Below are positions 1-7,987 of a stretch of 57,976 nt of DNA, piece after piece (the stretch's first letter is position 1; every line of letters begins with the position of its first letter). Both the position numbers and the translations under genes were made by a program. The notes under the pieces are model-generated. The model searched no databases. It worked only from the letters and a program-made list of their open reading frames with translations, and was not told the origin of the DNA. The stretch is from NCBI RefSeq assembly GCF_900106845.1, contig NZ_LT629850.1, positions 1,718,930-1,776,905 on the forward strand. The letters are read 5' to 3'. The stretch comes from Romboutsia timonensis. Lineage in GTDB: Bacteria > Bacillota > Clostridia > Peptostreptococcales > Peptostreptococcaceae.

Positions 1-1
1 T

Positions 2-610
2 TAACTTTGATTTTCCTCTTCCTTCATACAATGAATAAATAAATTCTTCTGTGATACATTGATTACCTATTATTTGATTTAAAATAGATTTTCCAGTTTC
101 TCCAAATACATCTGAAAGTACACTTGATATTTTTATATTTGCATCTTGTAACACCTTATGGATTCTATTTTTATTTCTATTAACTTCACCTAACAATTCT
201 TTTCTTAACCTAGTTAAATCCCTTAAATCTCGAATTCTCTCTGGTGGTACAAAGCTTTTTTCTATTAAACCGCATCTTAATAAGCTAGCTATCCATTCTG
301 CATCTTTGACATCTGTTTTTCTTCCCGGTACATTTTTTATTTTTTTAGCATTTGCTACTATTAAGTCAAAAGCTCCGCTTTCAAGTATATTCCATACAGG
401 CTTCCAATAGATTCCTGTACTTTCCATAGCTACATGAGTACATTCTTTCTGATTTATGAAATCCAATAATTCTAACAATCCTTTAGTAGTTGTAGAAAAT
501 GTCTTTACTTCTTTTTTAGGTTTTATATCTAATTTACCATATAAAACACATGCTACCACTGTATCCAAATGAACATCTAACCCAGCACATCTTTCTACGA
601 TTGCATCCAT
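2..610 (-). CDS. IS110-family transposase, N-terminal part (runs off left edge)
   Basis: Translating the minus strand from the ATG at 610 gives an open frame of 203 codons that reaches the window edge without a stop. It begins MDAIVERCAGLDVHLDTV and shows the IS110 DEDD (RuvC-like) pattern: GLDVH near residue 11, AMESTG, then GRKTDVKDAEW. The arginine-rich stretch that follows (PPERIRDLRDLTRLRKEL) is also family-typical. A strong ribosome site, GGAGGT, precedes the ATG. IS110 enzymes recombine the element through a dsDNA circle and use a bridge RNA encoded in a non-coding end. The C-terminal Tnp_20 half with the catalytic serine lies outside the window, so I cannot say whether the element is intact. 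Confidence 0.85.
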   Translation of the reverse strand, partial: MDAIVERCAGLDVHLDTVVACVLYGKLDIKPKKEVKTFSTTTKGLLELLDFINQKECTHVAMESTGIYWKPVWNILESGAFDLIVANAKKIKNVPGRKTDVKDAEWIASLLRCGLIEKSFVPPERIRDLRDLTRLRKELLGEVNRNKNRIHKVLQDANIKISSVLSDVFGETGKSILNQIIGNQCITEEFIYSLYEGRGKSKL

Positions 611-790
611 AGTTACCTCCATAACAAGATATAAAGCGAATTTATAGTAACTGTCCTAAAAAAATTCCTACACGTGCTATTTGCACAATATCTTGTTCTT
701 ATCAGCTACTATTCCTAGTTTCCTTGTAAGAATCGTATTACTACATTATATTCAAGGTTTATTACTCGCTTTATATTGATTATAGGCGAA
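611..790 (-). ncRNA. Candidate IS110 bridge-RNA region (non-coding left end)
   Basis: The stretch upstream of the transposase start has no ORF. It is framed by a perfect 11-bp inverted repeat: ATATAAAGCGA at 629-639 and TCGCTTTATAT at 766-776, which would close a structured RNA of about 148 nt. IS110-group elements are known to encode their bridge RNA in this position. The RNA itself, its ends and its target loops are inferred, not shown. Confidence 0.4.
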
Positions 791-864
791 GCCATTACAA
801 AACAATCATTTTCATTATAGCTTGTGAAACAAAGTTTAATGTTTTTTCCTTGTACATAAAATAA

Positions 865-898
865 AAAAACACATCAATTTAATAATCAATGTGTTTTT
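865..898 (-). terminator. Terminator of the deformylase-like gene
   Basis: Hairpin with arms AAAAACACAT (865-874) and ATGTGTTTTT (889-898), starting 11 bases past the stop of the minus-strand deformylase gene and ending in T on that strand. Confidence 0.7.
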
Positions 899-908
899 AC
901 TTCATTCT

Positions 909-1319
909 TTAAATTATTATACCTTCAAAATGATCTACTTCATGTTGAATAATTTGTGCTGTAAATCCAATAAATACTTGTTTATGTTTCTTAAAGTTTA
1001 TATCAAAGTATTCAACTTCTATCTTTTCATATCTTATAGTTTCTCTAAATCCTGTTAATGACAAGCAACTTTCTTCTGTTTTGTATGGCATTTCTTTTTT
1101 TAATATAATTGGGTTTATCATAGGAATTATTGTATCCCCTACAGTAAATACTAATATACGTTTTTTTATTCCTATCATATTTGCAGCCATTCCTACACAT
1201 GAGTCTAAATTTGCTCTTAATGTATCTATTAAATCATTTACAACTTCTATATCATCTTTTGTTGCAAGCTCTGATTTTTGCTCTAAAAATACTATATCTT
1301 TTACAATTTCTTTTATCAC
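909..1319 (-). CDS. def: Peptide deformylase-like protein, atypical active site
   Basis: 136 aa. Peptide deformylase removes the formyl group from nascent protein N-termini using a metal held by one Cys and two His. All three ligands are visible: C85 in ESCLS, and H126 and H130 in HEVDH, with catalytic E127. Two usual positions differ. Motif 1 (normally GxGxAAxQ) reads VGMAANMIG, with Met48 in place of the catalytic Gln. Motif 2 has Ser for the Gly in EGCLS. The protein is also shorter than typical deformylases. It starts at GTG 1319 with AAAGG upstream and stands alone, divergent from the Crp/Fnr gene. It may be a secondary deformylase paralogue with weak or altered activity; the housekeeping copy would be elsewhere. 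Confidence 0.75.
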   Translation of the reverse strand: MIKEIVKDIVFLEQKSELATKDDIEVVNDLIDTLRANLDSCVGMAANMIGIKKRILVFTVGDTIIPMINPIILKKEMPYKTEESCLSLTGFRETIRYEKIEVEYFDINFKKHKQVFIGFTAQIIQHEVDHFEGIII

Positions 1320-1667
1320 TTTAATGACAACCTTTCTAATTTTTATATTATTCTTTTCAAATTTTAATTATATATTATTTAACACATACTTACTATCTTT
1401 ATCAAAAACTTATTTTTAATAAAATATTTTTGAATATACTTTTTATATTGTCTTGATACTTTACTTTCCTCTAAGACATATAATATAAATAGAAAAAGTG
1501 ATATTACATAGAATAACATTTATAAAGTATATCAACTTATATAGAGCCCTATATTTATACTTTTGGACATTTGTCCCTAACTTTAGTTTCATATCTTGTA
1601 TATGATAATTAATGTGATATAATTAATTTACTTTATTTATTTAACTTACTTAATAAGGAGAATTAAA
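1320..1667. other. Divergent intergenic region, def-like / Crp-Fnr
   Basis: 348 bases without a gene. It contains a short palindrome, GGACATTTGTCC, at 1565-1576, about 20 bp upstream of the -35 of the rightward promoter. Otherwise it is AT-rich with no recognised RNA structure. Confidence 0.6.
1596..1623 (+). promoter_or_regulatory. Predicted sigma-A promoter of the Crp/Fnr-cdd pair
   Basis: TTGTAT (1596-1601), 16-base spacer, then TATAAT (1618-1623), 45 bases before the start codon at 1668, which has an AAGGAG site. The palindrome at 1565-1576 just upstream is a candidate regulator site. Confidence 0.55.
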
Positions 1668-2351
1668 ATGAACAACTTATCTTATTTTTTAGATACTTGT
1701 CCTAATTATATAAAAAATAATTTTATAAACATCTCTTTTAATACATTTGACAAAATTCTTATACAAAATGAAGCTGCAAGGTATGTATATATAATAAGAA
1801 AAGGAAAAGTCAAAGTTTATTCACTAACACATACTGGAGTTAAATATCTAGAGAGAATTTATTGTGAAAATGATTTATTTGGTGAATTAGAAGTATTTGC
1901 TGATAAGCCAATATTAAACTATGTAGAGGCACTTGAGCCTTGTGATGCAATTAAAATTTCTAAAGAATCTTTTTTAGAATGGATTAAATCTGATAGTGAG
2001 TTTTCTTTATATGTACATGTTCAGCTTTCTAAAAAAATGTATCATACTTCTATTAATAGTAAGGCAAATATTGCTTATTCTTTAAAATATAGACTACTCT
2101 TCTTTTTATGGAAGTTTTTAGATGAACACAATTTAGATACTGTCCATAAAGACATACTAGTAGAGGGTGTTGGTTCAAATATTAGAAGTGTTAATCGAAT
2201 TATTAAAGAGTTAGTAGATGAAAATTTTGTTGAATATAATAAAGGATTTGTTAAAGTAGTAGACATGAATAAGCTTGTTGATATAATTTTCTCCTCTAAT
2301 GATAATAATTTATTAGGTGTTGTTAATGAAAAACATGGAGGTAAACTATGA
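1668..2351 (+). CDS. Crp/Fnr-family transcriptional regulator
   Basis: 227 aa. The N-terminal cyclic-nucleotide-binding-type beta-barrel occupies about residues 15-115 (FDKILIQNEAARYVYIIRKG, then ENDLFGELEVFADKP). A long dimer helix follows to about 150, then a winged helix with recognition-helix sequence GSNIRSVNRIIKELVDENFV near 165-190. No cysteine cluster for an Fe-S centre is evident, so the effector is unknown. The last four bases overlap the start of cdd (ATGA), so the two are translationally coupled, which suggests control of nucleoside salvage or simply shared transcription. AAGGAG lies upstream of the ATG. Confidence 0.85.
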   Translation: MNNLSYFLDTCPNYIKNNFINISFNTFDKILIQNEAARYVYIIRKGKVKVYSLTHTGVKYLERIYCENDLFGELEVFADKPILNYVEALEPCDAIKISKESFLEWIKSDSEFSLYVHVQLSKKMYHTSINSKANIAYSLKYRLLFFLWKFLDEHNLDTVHKDILVEGVGSNIRSVNRIIKELVDENFVEYNKGFVKVVDMNKLVDIIFSSNDNNLLGVVNEKHGGKL

Positions 2352-2770
2352 TAGATACAAAATTATTAATAGAAAAAGCATTCGAAGCTCAAAAATTTTG
2401 CTATACACCATACTCAAATTTCAATGTAGGTGCAGCTTTACTTGGTGCTAACGGCAAAATTTATCAAGGCTGTAATATAGAAAATGCTGCATATACTCCA
2501 ACAAATTGTGCTGAAAGAACTGCTTTCTTCAAAGCAATTTCTGAAGGTCAAAAAGAATTTACTGCAATTGCAGTTGTAGGAAATAAAGAAGGTGTAAAAC
2601 AAGGAGAAGGAGACTTCTGTGCACCTTGTGCTGTATGTAGACAAGTTATGGCTGAGTTTTGTGATTTAAAAACTTTTAAAGTGATTATTGCAAAAAGCAC
2701 AGAGGAATACTTAGAATATACATTAGAAGAACTTTTACCATTAGCATTTACAGGTAAAGATTTAGATTAA
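2348..2770 (+). CDS. cdd: Cytidine deaminase
   Basis: 140 aa, the normal length of the small homotetrameric class. It hydrolytically deaminates cytidine and deoxycytidine to uridine and deoxyuridine in pyrimidine salvage. The zinc site is complete: C54 and catalytic E56 in NCAERTA, then C94 and C97 in PCAVC. The substrate-binding FNVGAALL and GCNIENAAY segments are present. It overlaps the regulator gene by four bases, with its GGAGG inside the upstream gene, and is followed at once by a strong terminator. Confidence 0.95.
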   Translation: MIDTKLLIEKAFEAQKFCYTPYSNFNVGAALLGANGKIYQGCNIENAAYTPTNCAERTAFFKAISEGQKEFTAIAVVGNKEGVKQGEGDFCAPCAVCRQVMAEFCDLKTFKVIIAKSTEEYLEYTLEELLPLAFTGKDLD

Positions 2771-2776
2771 AATAAA

Positions 2777-2814
2777 AAAAGTAGTTATTAGTTATAACTG
2801 ATAACTACTTTTTT
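2777..2814 (+). terminator. Terminator after cdd
   Basis: Hairpin with arms AAAAGTAGTTAT and ATAACTACTTTT followed by T residues. The loop is itself self-complementary (AGTTATAACT). Confidence 0.85.
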
Positions 2815-3065
2815 ATTTTAAATCAAACTCTTATGTAAATAATAATATTATTTAATTTACATACCATTTCTATAAATGCTAAGACTATATAGATTTATAA
2901 AGTTATTATTAGATTTAGTTTTTTAAATTTAATTATGTATTTTATTTAAAAATATATTAATATTTTTCTATTTTTTACATTTTTATATATTTTACTACTT
3001 TTAAAAATCGTTTTTTTAGTGTATCTTTATTATGTTAAAATAAAATTGTAAGAGGATAATGCAAA

Positions 3066-3845
3066 ATGAACGAAACAAATTTAGTCCAATCAGTGGATCG
3101 AGCCTTAAGGATTATAGAGTTTTTAGCTGAGAATCCAACAGGAGCTGGTATTACCGAGATTTCAAAGTCATTAGGATTAAGTAAAGGTACTGTGCATAGG
3201 CTAATATCAACCCTTAAGGAAAGGGATTTCGCTTACCAATCTAGTAATACTGAACTGTATAGATTAAGCTATAAAATATTATACTTATATAATTGTATAA
3301 GTAATAATATTGATATGTTTAAGGTTTCAAGACCTATAATAAGAAAATTTGCAGATAAAGTTGATGCCACAGTTCATTTGGCTACTTTAGATGAGAAACG
3401 TTCTAATATAGTTTACATTGATAGAATAGAGCCAATGAATTCTCAAAAACTATTTGTAATGTCATCAAGAGTTGGAAAAAAAGCACCTTGCTATTGTACT
3501 GCTGCTGGAAAGATGTTACTTTCTCAATATAGCGATGATGAAATTCGAGATATAATGAAGGGCGAAGAATATAAAACTTATACAGACAAAACTATAAAAA
3601 ATATTGATGAATTTTTAGAAGAAATACATAAAGTAAGAAAACAAGGATATGCACTTGATGAAAATGAGTATGACCACGGAATAATATGTATATCGATTCC
3701 TATTTATAACTCAAATGGTAAAATTGATTTTACTATGAGTGTTACAGACTTAATTCTATATACTAAGGTTGAAGAACTTATTAACTTAAAAGGTCAACTT
3801 GATGAAGTTTCTAGAAAAGTAAGTAATGCTATAAACTATATTTAG
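3066..3845 (+). CDS. IclR-family transcriptional regulator
   Basis: 259 aa. N-terminal winged helix at about residues 8-70 (SVDRALRIIEFLAENP, then ISKSLGLSKGTVHRLISTL). The C-terminal IclR effector domain spans about 80-255 and includes VGKKAPCYCTAAGKMLLSQ and the GYALDENEYDHGIICISIPI segment. IclR proteins typically repress catabolic or transport operons and respond to small acids. No target is obvious: the neighbour downstream, the bile salt hydrolase, is convergent. Its upstream 250 bases are AT-rich and may carry its own operator. Confidence 0.9.
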   Translation: MNETNLVQSVDRALRIIEFLAENPTGAGITEISKSLGLSKGTVHRLISTLKERDFAYQSSNTELYRLSYKILYLYNCISNNIDMFKVSRPIIRKFADKVDATVHLATLDEKRSNIVYIDRIEPMNSQKLFVMSSRVGKKAPCYCTAAGKMLLSQYSDDEIRDIMKGEEYKTYTDKTIKNIDEFLEEIHKVRKQGYALDENEYDHGIICISIPIYNSNGKIDFTMSVTDLILYTKVEELINLKGQLDEVSRKVSNAINYI

Positions 3846-3850
3846 AAATT

Positions 3851-3877
3851 AAAAATAGACCTTTAAGGTCTATTTTT
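3851..3877. terminator. Terminator after the IclR gene
   Basis: Perfect hairpin, arms AAAAATAGACCTT and AAGGTCTATTTTT, starting six bases after the stop. It could serve both convergent genes. Confidence 0.85.
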
Positions 3878-3976
3878 AATACTCTATAAACTCTTTATAT
3901 TCATTTTAAAGTCATTTATAAAAATTTTTCTTAACAAAATATCTTAAGATAAATATTTTAAATTAGTTTTTATATT

Positions 3977-4966
3977 TTAATTTTGATAATTTATATCTTG
4001 AGTTTCTAAATATGGGAATACTTTTATTTCTGTTGCATCTAAATCTTCTTTATGCATATCAATAGCATTTATTCTATTATTATTATAGTTTCTGTAATAA
4101 TAAATACCTTTTTCTTGATCCATACATGAAGAATATCTAGTTAAGTCTTCCATCCCATCTCTTGTTATAACTCCACCTTTTACCATTTTTACATAATCAA
4201 GCATATGGAAAAATTGAGTAACAGCAGTTGTGTCATTTTCTATAGATGGCATATGAGCTCTAATATATGCTATTCTTACAAATCTTGAAACAGATTCAAA
4301 ATCTCCAGGAATTCCTAATGTACCTGCACCAACTCCTAAAGGTGTTAATTCTTGATTACTCCATTTAACATCTTTTGGATGATTTGGAGTTATATACATG
4401 TATTCGTTTAAATTTGTTATATGCCAATCAAAGGTTGGATTATTAGTCATTACTCCAACAGTGTTATCATGAACTGCAAACTTTTCTTTAGTTTTTTCAA
4501 CAACTATTGATTTACCAGTTTTATCAACAATCATCCAATGAAGTGTTGGTAGTGGTGTTTTTTCATTTATAGGTACTTTTACTAGTTCTAAATCCTTTAT
4601 AGCATCTTTAACTTCATCTACTGTTTCATGATTAGCTAACACCCAATGTATAAAGTCATAAGGTGCAATATTTTTTTTGCCTGGTACTATTTCTTCTTCT
4701 ACATAAGAATATCCATCAAAGTTTAACCCTGCACAGGCTAGTCCTTTTTCATTCATAGCATCAGCTATTGCTGGATGATTATCAATTATTGCACCTATTC
4801 CAATAATAGCATATTTAGTTTTTACCATATCTTTAGTTACTTTATCTTTAAATTGATGATTTCTTGGAATAATTAACACTGATTGGTTGAAATCATAAGC
4901 TAAATCCATATTTCTCCCAAAAAAATTATGTCCTTCATTTGATTTTATGCTTAATGATGTACACAT
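3977..4966 (-). CDS. cbh: Choloylglycine (bile salt) hydrolase
   Basis: 329 aa, standard length for the Ntn-hydrolase C59 family. It cleaves glycine or taurine from conjugated bile salts and is probably cytoplasmic. Cys2 becomes the N-terminal nucleophile after Met removal. The other family residues fall on the canonical numbers: R18 and D21 (GRNMD), N82 (LNFDGY), N175 (TNNPTF) and R228 (SRF). The specificity loop reads G-V-G at 211-213; a G-x-G triplet has been associated with taurine preference in lactobacilli, so that reading is tentative. Penicillin V acylase, the main alternative, is less likely given N82 and the bile-type loop. GAGGTG precedes the ATG. Single-gene unit. Confidence 0.92.
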   Translation of the reverse strand: MCTSLSIKSNEGHNFFGRNMDLAYDFNQSVLIIPRNHQFKDKVTKDMVKTKYAIIGIGAIIDNHPAIADAMNEKGLACAGLNFDGYSYVEEEIVPGKKNIAPYDFIHWVLANHETVDEVKDAIKDLELVKVPINEKTPLPTLHWMIVDKTGKSIVVEKTKEKFAVHDNTVGVMTNNPTFDWHITNLNEYMYITPNHPKDVKWSNQELTPLGVGAGTLGIPGDFESVSRFVRIAYIRAHMPSIENDTTAVTQFFHMLDYVKMVKGGVITRDGMEDLTRYSSCMDQEKGIYYYRNYNNNRINAIDMHKEDLDATEIKVFPYLETQDINYQN

Positions 4967-5082
4967 ATTTTCACCTCATATTCATATTTATGTTTATACT
5001 TGTTATTTATTATCTATATTTTTTATTTAAATATTCATATCTAAATTCAATTAATCATTTCTTTGTGCTAGTTAAAATTAAT

Positions 5083-5119
5083 AAAGACCACTTACTCTTA
5101 ATAAAAGTAAGTGGTCTTT
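5083..5119. terminator. Bidirectional-type terminator
   Basis: Long perfect hairpin with arms AAAGACCACTTACT and AGTAAGTGGTCTTT, just past the stop of the 102-aa gene on the minus strand. Confidence 0.85.
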
Positions 5120-5127
5120 ATTAAAAT

Positions 5128-5436
5128 TTAAAAATATTCATTTTCAATTCCTTCTTTATATTTTTTCTCTCTATAATCCTTGTTATAAGCAGTGTCTTTA
5201 AACTCATCTACTTTTTCAATATCAAAGAATATTTCTCTATATTTTTTTCCATCTGTAATAGATACTATCCAACAACGTGTTACTTCATGTGAATCTGATA
5301 GTTCTACACAATAAGCTTTAAGCTCATCTTTTATATTGCTCATATATTCACATACTCTTGGTATATAGTATTTAAAATTATGTTTATCTAAAAAATTTAT
5401 TGCCTCTTCTCTTGTATCGAAATTATATTCTTTCAT
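5128..5436 (-). CDS. Uncharacterised small protein, 102 aa
   Basis: Not recognised. Acidic and aromatic-rich, with no signal peptide or membrane segment, and with the look of a small soluble alpha/beta fold. It begins MKEYNFDTREEAINFLDKHN and ends in a charged helix (YREKKYKEGIENEYF). A GGAG-type site precedes the ATG and a strong terminator follows, which supports a genuine single-gene unit. No functional claim is made. Confidence 0.6.
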   Translation of the reverse strand: MKEYNFDTREEAINFLDKHNFKYYIPRVCEYMSNIKDELKAYCVELSDSHEVTRCWIVSITDGKKYREIFFDIEKVDEFKDTAYNKDYREKKYKEGIENEYF

Positions 5437-5572
5437 ATATTTCTCCTTCTAAAATTATATATTTTTTATTTATATATTTATTATGGCTTATTTTCTAAAA
5501 TATTTTCACGGTTAATCATATTAAAATTATTAGTTAAGTTATTGAATTTATATATGTGAGAATTTATAAATA

Positions 5573-5606
5573 AAAACCATATTGACTATCTAATCAATAT
5601 GGTTTT
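5573..5606 (-). terminator. Terminator of the interrupted metallophosphoesterase gene
   Basis: Hairpin with arms AAAACCATATTGA and TCAATATGGTTTT, 25 bases downstream of the phosphoesterase stop on the minus strand. Confidence 0.8.
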
Positions 5607-5630
5607 CATTTATTTAATGATATATGCTAT

Positions 5631-6371
5631 TTATGCAAAACATATTGTTTCAAAGTAATCTTCTAATTTTACTGGACCATTTAAAACTTCTTTTCCTACA
5701 TACATACTATTATCTTCTTTTGTCATAATACTCCATTTAACTAAACTAATACAACCACATTCAATCTCTATAGCTGTAATAGCTGCTGGATGTATACAAC
5801 TCCCTGAGTTGAAATACATTGCTTCATCTAAGTTAGCAAAACTAGGTCTATGAGTATGACCTGTAATTAACATTACGTTATTATCTTTTGACCATGTAGT
5901 AAGTTTTTGTTCTATTTTATTTTTCTTTTTATAATTTTTAGCTGCTCTTGTAGGATCATTAAATCCCCATATCTCTAGTGGTCTCCATATATATCTAACT
6001 AAAAATCTACCTACTTTCCATAGTCTATCATTAATCAAATCTCCTTGATGCCCATGTACAAGAAATATTCGTTGTTGACTATTATATTCATTTTCTAGGA
6101 TTATCCCTTCATAGGCTTTTATACAATTAAATAATGGAAAATTGTTTTTTCTTGTTCCACAATAGTATCCATTATAATGGCACTCTAAAAATTTTTTATT
6201 TCTTTTTTGCATATCATGATTTCCATAAATCATATACATTCTATTTGATTTATAAAATTTAGATAGTAACTCAAATACATTACTGTGTACCTCAATAATT
6301 TGTTCCATACATCTATTTTCCCAAAGTTCATCTCCATCACCTAGTTCTATATAAGTAAATCCTTTTTTATA
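5631..6371 (-). pseudogene. Metallophosphoesterase, C-terminal fragment cut by IS30
   Basis: Calcineurin-type metallophosphoesterase severed from its start by the IS30 element at 6372-7487. This part keeps GDGDELW (metal motif 2), YGNHDMQ (motif 3), HGHQGD and GHTHRP (C-terminal metal motifs). Deleting the element and one copy of its ATA duplication joins this fragment in frame to the piece at 7488-7658 (LNDYY then KKGFTYIEL), giving a 302-aa protein. An ATG inside the IS end (6410) could start a hybrid of 259 aa, but that would lack the first metal motif (SDCHRG) and so should be inactive. Confidence 0.85.
6369..6371. repeat. Target-site duplication ATA, left of IS30 copy 1
   Basis: ATA at 6369-6371 is repeated at 7488-7490 directly outside the IS ends. 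Removing one copy restores the interrupted reading frame exactly. Confidence 0.85.
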
Positions 6372-7487
6372 CCTGAATTGTATAATTAAATCAGACAAAT
6401 ATATAAACAAAAAAAGACACTTATGATATACTTAGTTAACCTACTAAAATCAACAAAAGGAGTACCAAAAATGTCTTTTAATCATATTAACATAAATCAG
6501 CTAACAAATCTAGAAGCAAATTACTATTTAGGCGTGAAAGCAAGAGCTTGCGCTCAAAGAATGAAAATTGGAAAAGATAAAGTTTACAGATATTACAAGC
6601 TATTTATGCAAGGACTTACTGTTCAAGAAATATATAATCAATACCTAATAAATAAATCTAGATGTGGAAGAAAGCCCATTGTATTAAGCAAAGAAAAATT
6701 AGATGATATCAATAATAAGCTAGAAAATGATTGGTCTTTAGATGCTATCGCAGGAAGAGATAAAATAGATGGAAAAGATGAAAAAATATCAACAAAAACA
6801 TTATACAAATTAGCAAAACAAGGTGTAATAGATATAAATAAGTTGAGACGTAAGGGTAAAAATAACCCGAAGGGTCATAACGAAACAAGAGGTAAAATTA
6901 ATACATGTAAAACAATTCATGAAAGAGATGAAAAGTATCCTAATGCTAAAACTAGTATAGAATATGGCCATTTTGAGGGAGATACTATTGTAGGAAAAGC
7001 TAGAAAATCAGCTATAGTTACTTTAGTAGAAAAGTATTCAAAATATATTGTATTACTTAAAGCAAGTAGAAAGAGTGAGGATGTTAAAGAAGCAATTTGC
7101 AAATGGCTATCATCTTTACATAAGTCGTGTATATCTACTATTACATTTGATAGAGGTAAAGAGTTTTCAAAATGGTCAGACATAGAAAAAGATAGTTCAG
7201 TTAATATTGAAATCTACTTTGGAGACCCTGGATCACCAGGTCAAAGAGGGCTAAATGAGAATTCAAATGGAATAGTTAGAAAAGATTTACCTAAGTCTAC
7301 AGATTTATCTGCATATTCTCAAGAAGAATTAAATATGATTGCGTATAAATGGAATTCTATACCTAGAAAATCACTAGACTATAAAACACCAAATGAGGTT
7401 ATAAAAGAAGCAACTGGATTTGAAAGCTTACTTACATTTGCTTAGTGATTCATAAGTAATTTGTCTGATTTAAATTGACAATTCAGG
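6372..7487 (+). mobile_element. IS30-family insertion sequence, copy 1 (1116 bp)
   Basis: Ends were found by comparison with the second copy at 20645-21760, which has the same length. Terminal inverted repeats of 29 bp (6372-6400 and 7459-7487) start CCTGAATTGT and share TTAAATCAGACAAAT, with 26 of 29 positions matching. A 3-bp duplication (ATA) flanks it. It carries one transposase gene and interrupts a metallophosphoesterase. The encoded proteins of both copies are the same in every residue, so transposition was recent. Confidence 0.93.
6471..7445 (+). CDS. IS30-family transposase (copy 1)
   Basis: 324 aa from the ATG at 6471, which follows AAAGGAG by about eight bases. An upstream in-frame ATG at 6423 is possible but lacks such a site. 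The N-terminal HTH (LTNLEANYYLGVKARACAQRM) is followed by the DDE integrase core: first Asp in FEGDTIVG, second in TFDRGKEFSKW, and Glu in the RGLNENSNGIVRKD segment. This is the family's characteristic C-terminal signature. It is complete, with no frameshift, so the element should be active. Confidence 0.93.
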   Translation: MSFNHININQLTNLEANYYLGVKARACAQRMKIGKDKVYRYYKLFMQGLTVQEIYNQYLINKSRCGRKPIVLSKEKLDDINNKLENDWSLDAIAGRDKIDGKDEKISTKTLYKLAKQGVIDINKLRRKGKNNPKGHNETRGKINTCKTIHERDEKYPNAKTSIEYGHFEGDTIVGKARKSAIVTLVEKYSKYIVLLKASRKSEDVKEAICKWLSSLHKSCISTITFDRGKEFSKWSDIEKDSSVNIEIYFGDPGSPGQRGLNENSNGIVRKDLPKSTDLSAYSQEELNMIAYKWNSIPRKSLDYKTPNEVIKEATGFESLLTFA

Positions 7488-7658
7488 ATAATAATCGTTA
7501 AGTGCTGCAAAAAATATATTTTGATTTTTCAGAAAATTATCTCCAGAGTTTCCACTACCTCTATGACAATCACTCATTATAACGAATTTTGAAGAATAGT
7601 CATAGGGGATAACTTTTGAATTTTCATAGATATTAGATAAACGTCTATAAGTGTTCAT
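7488..7658 (-). pseudogene. Metallophosphoesterase, N-terminal fragment
   Basis: First 57 codons of the same interrupted gene, beginning MNTYRRLSNIYENSKVIP and containing metal motif 1 (MSDCHRGSGNSGDN). After LNDYY the frame runs into the IS30 end and stops within a few codons (PELSI). Confidence 0.85.
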
Positions 7659-7987
7659 TACTGCTCATCTCCATTTATATAAAATAAATTTAATTTATAA
7701 TATTTTTGTAGGTTTTATTAATAAACTATATAAAAGATGTTATTAATTTATTATAAATATAATACATTCGTTTTCCTTAAACTCAACACCTTTCTACAAT
7801 ATGTCTTATATTATTATATTTATATACGTAACTTTTTGTTACATTTTTAATTTTTAAGTTGTAAAATATTCATGTGTAGAATAAAACAGTGAAAATTGTA
7901 AATCATATTTGTTTTTATTAGTATATTTTTTGCAAATTTTAAAAGTGGGCATAATTATTAACAATCATGACCACTCTTATCTAATAT
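7659..7987. other. AT-rich intergenic region
   Basis: 329 bases with no credible ORF. The left part should hold the promoter of the interrupted phosphoesterase. The right end holds the terminator of the ABC operon. Nothing else recognised. Confidence 0.6.
7941..7976 (-). terminator. Terminator of the ABC transporter operon
   Basis: Hairpin closed by AGTGG/CCACT with an extended imperfect stem (CAT...ATG), followed by T on the minus strand, 12 bases past the permease stop. Confidence 0.65.

Noticed and set aside
5631-6410. Intact 259-aa phosphoesterase starting inside the IS30 end
   Set aside because: The first 14 residues come from the IS terminal repeat and the first metal motif is on the other side of the element.
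6423-6470. Upstream ATG start for the IS30 transposase (also at 20696)
   Set aside because: No ribosome site there, while AAAGGAG sits at the right distance before the ATG at 6471 (20744); the added residues are not family-like.
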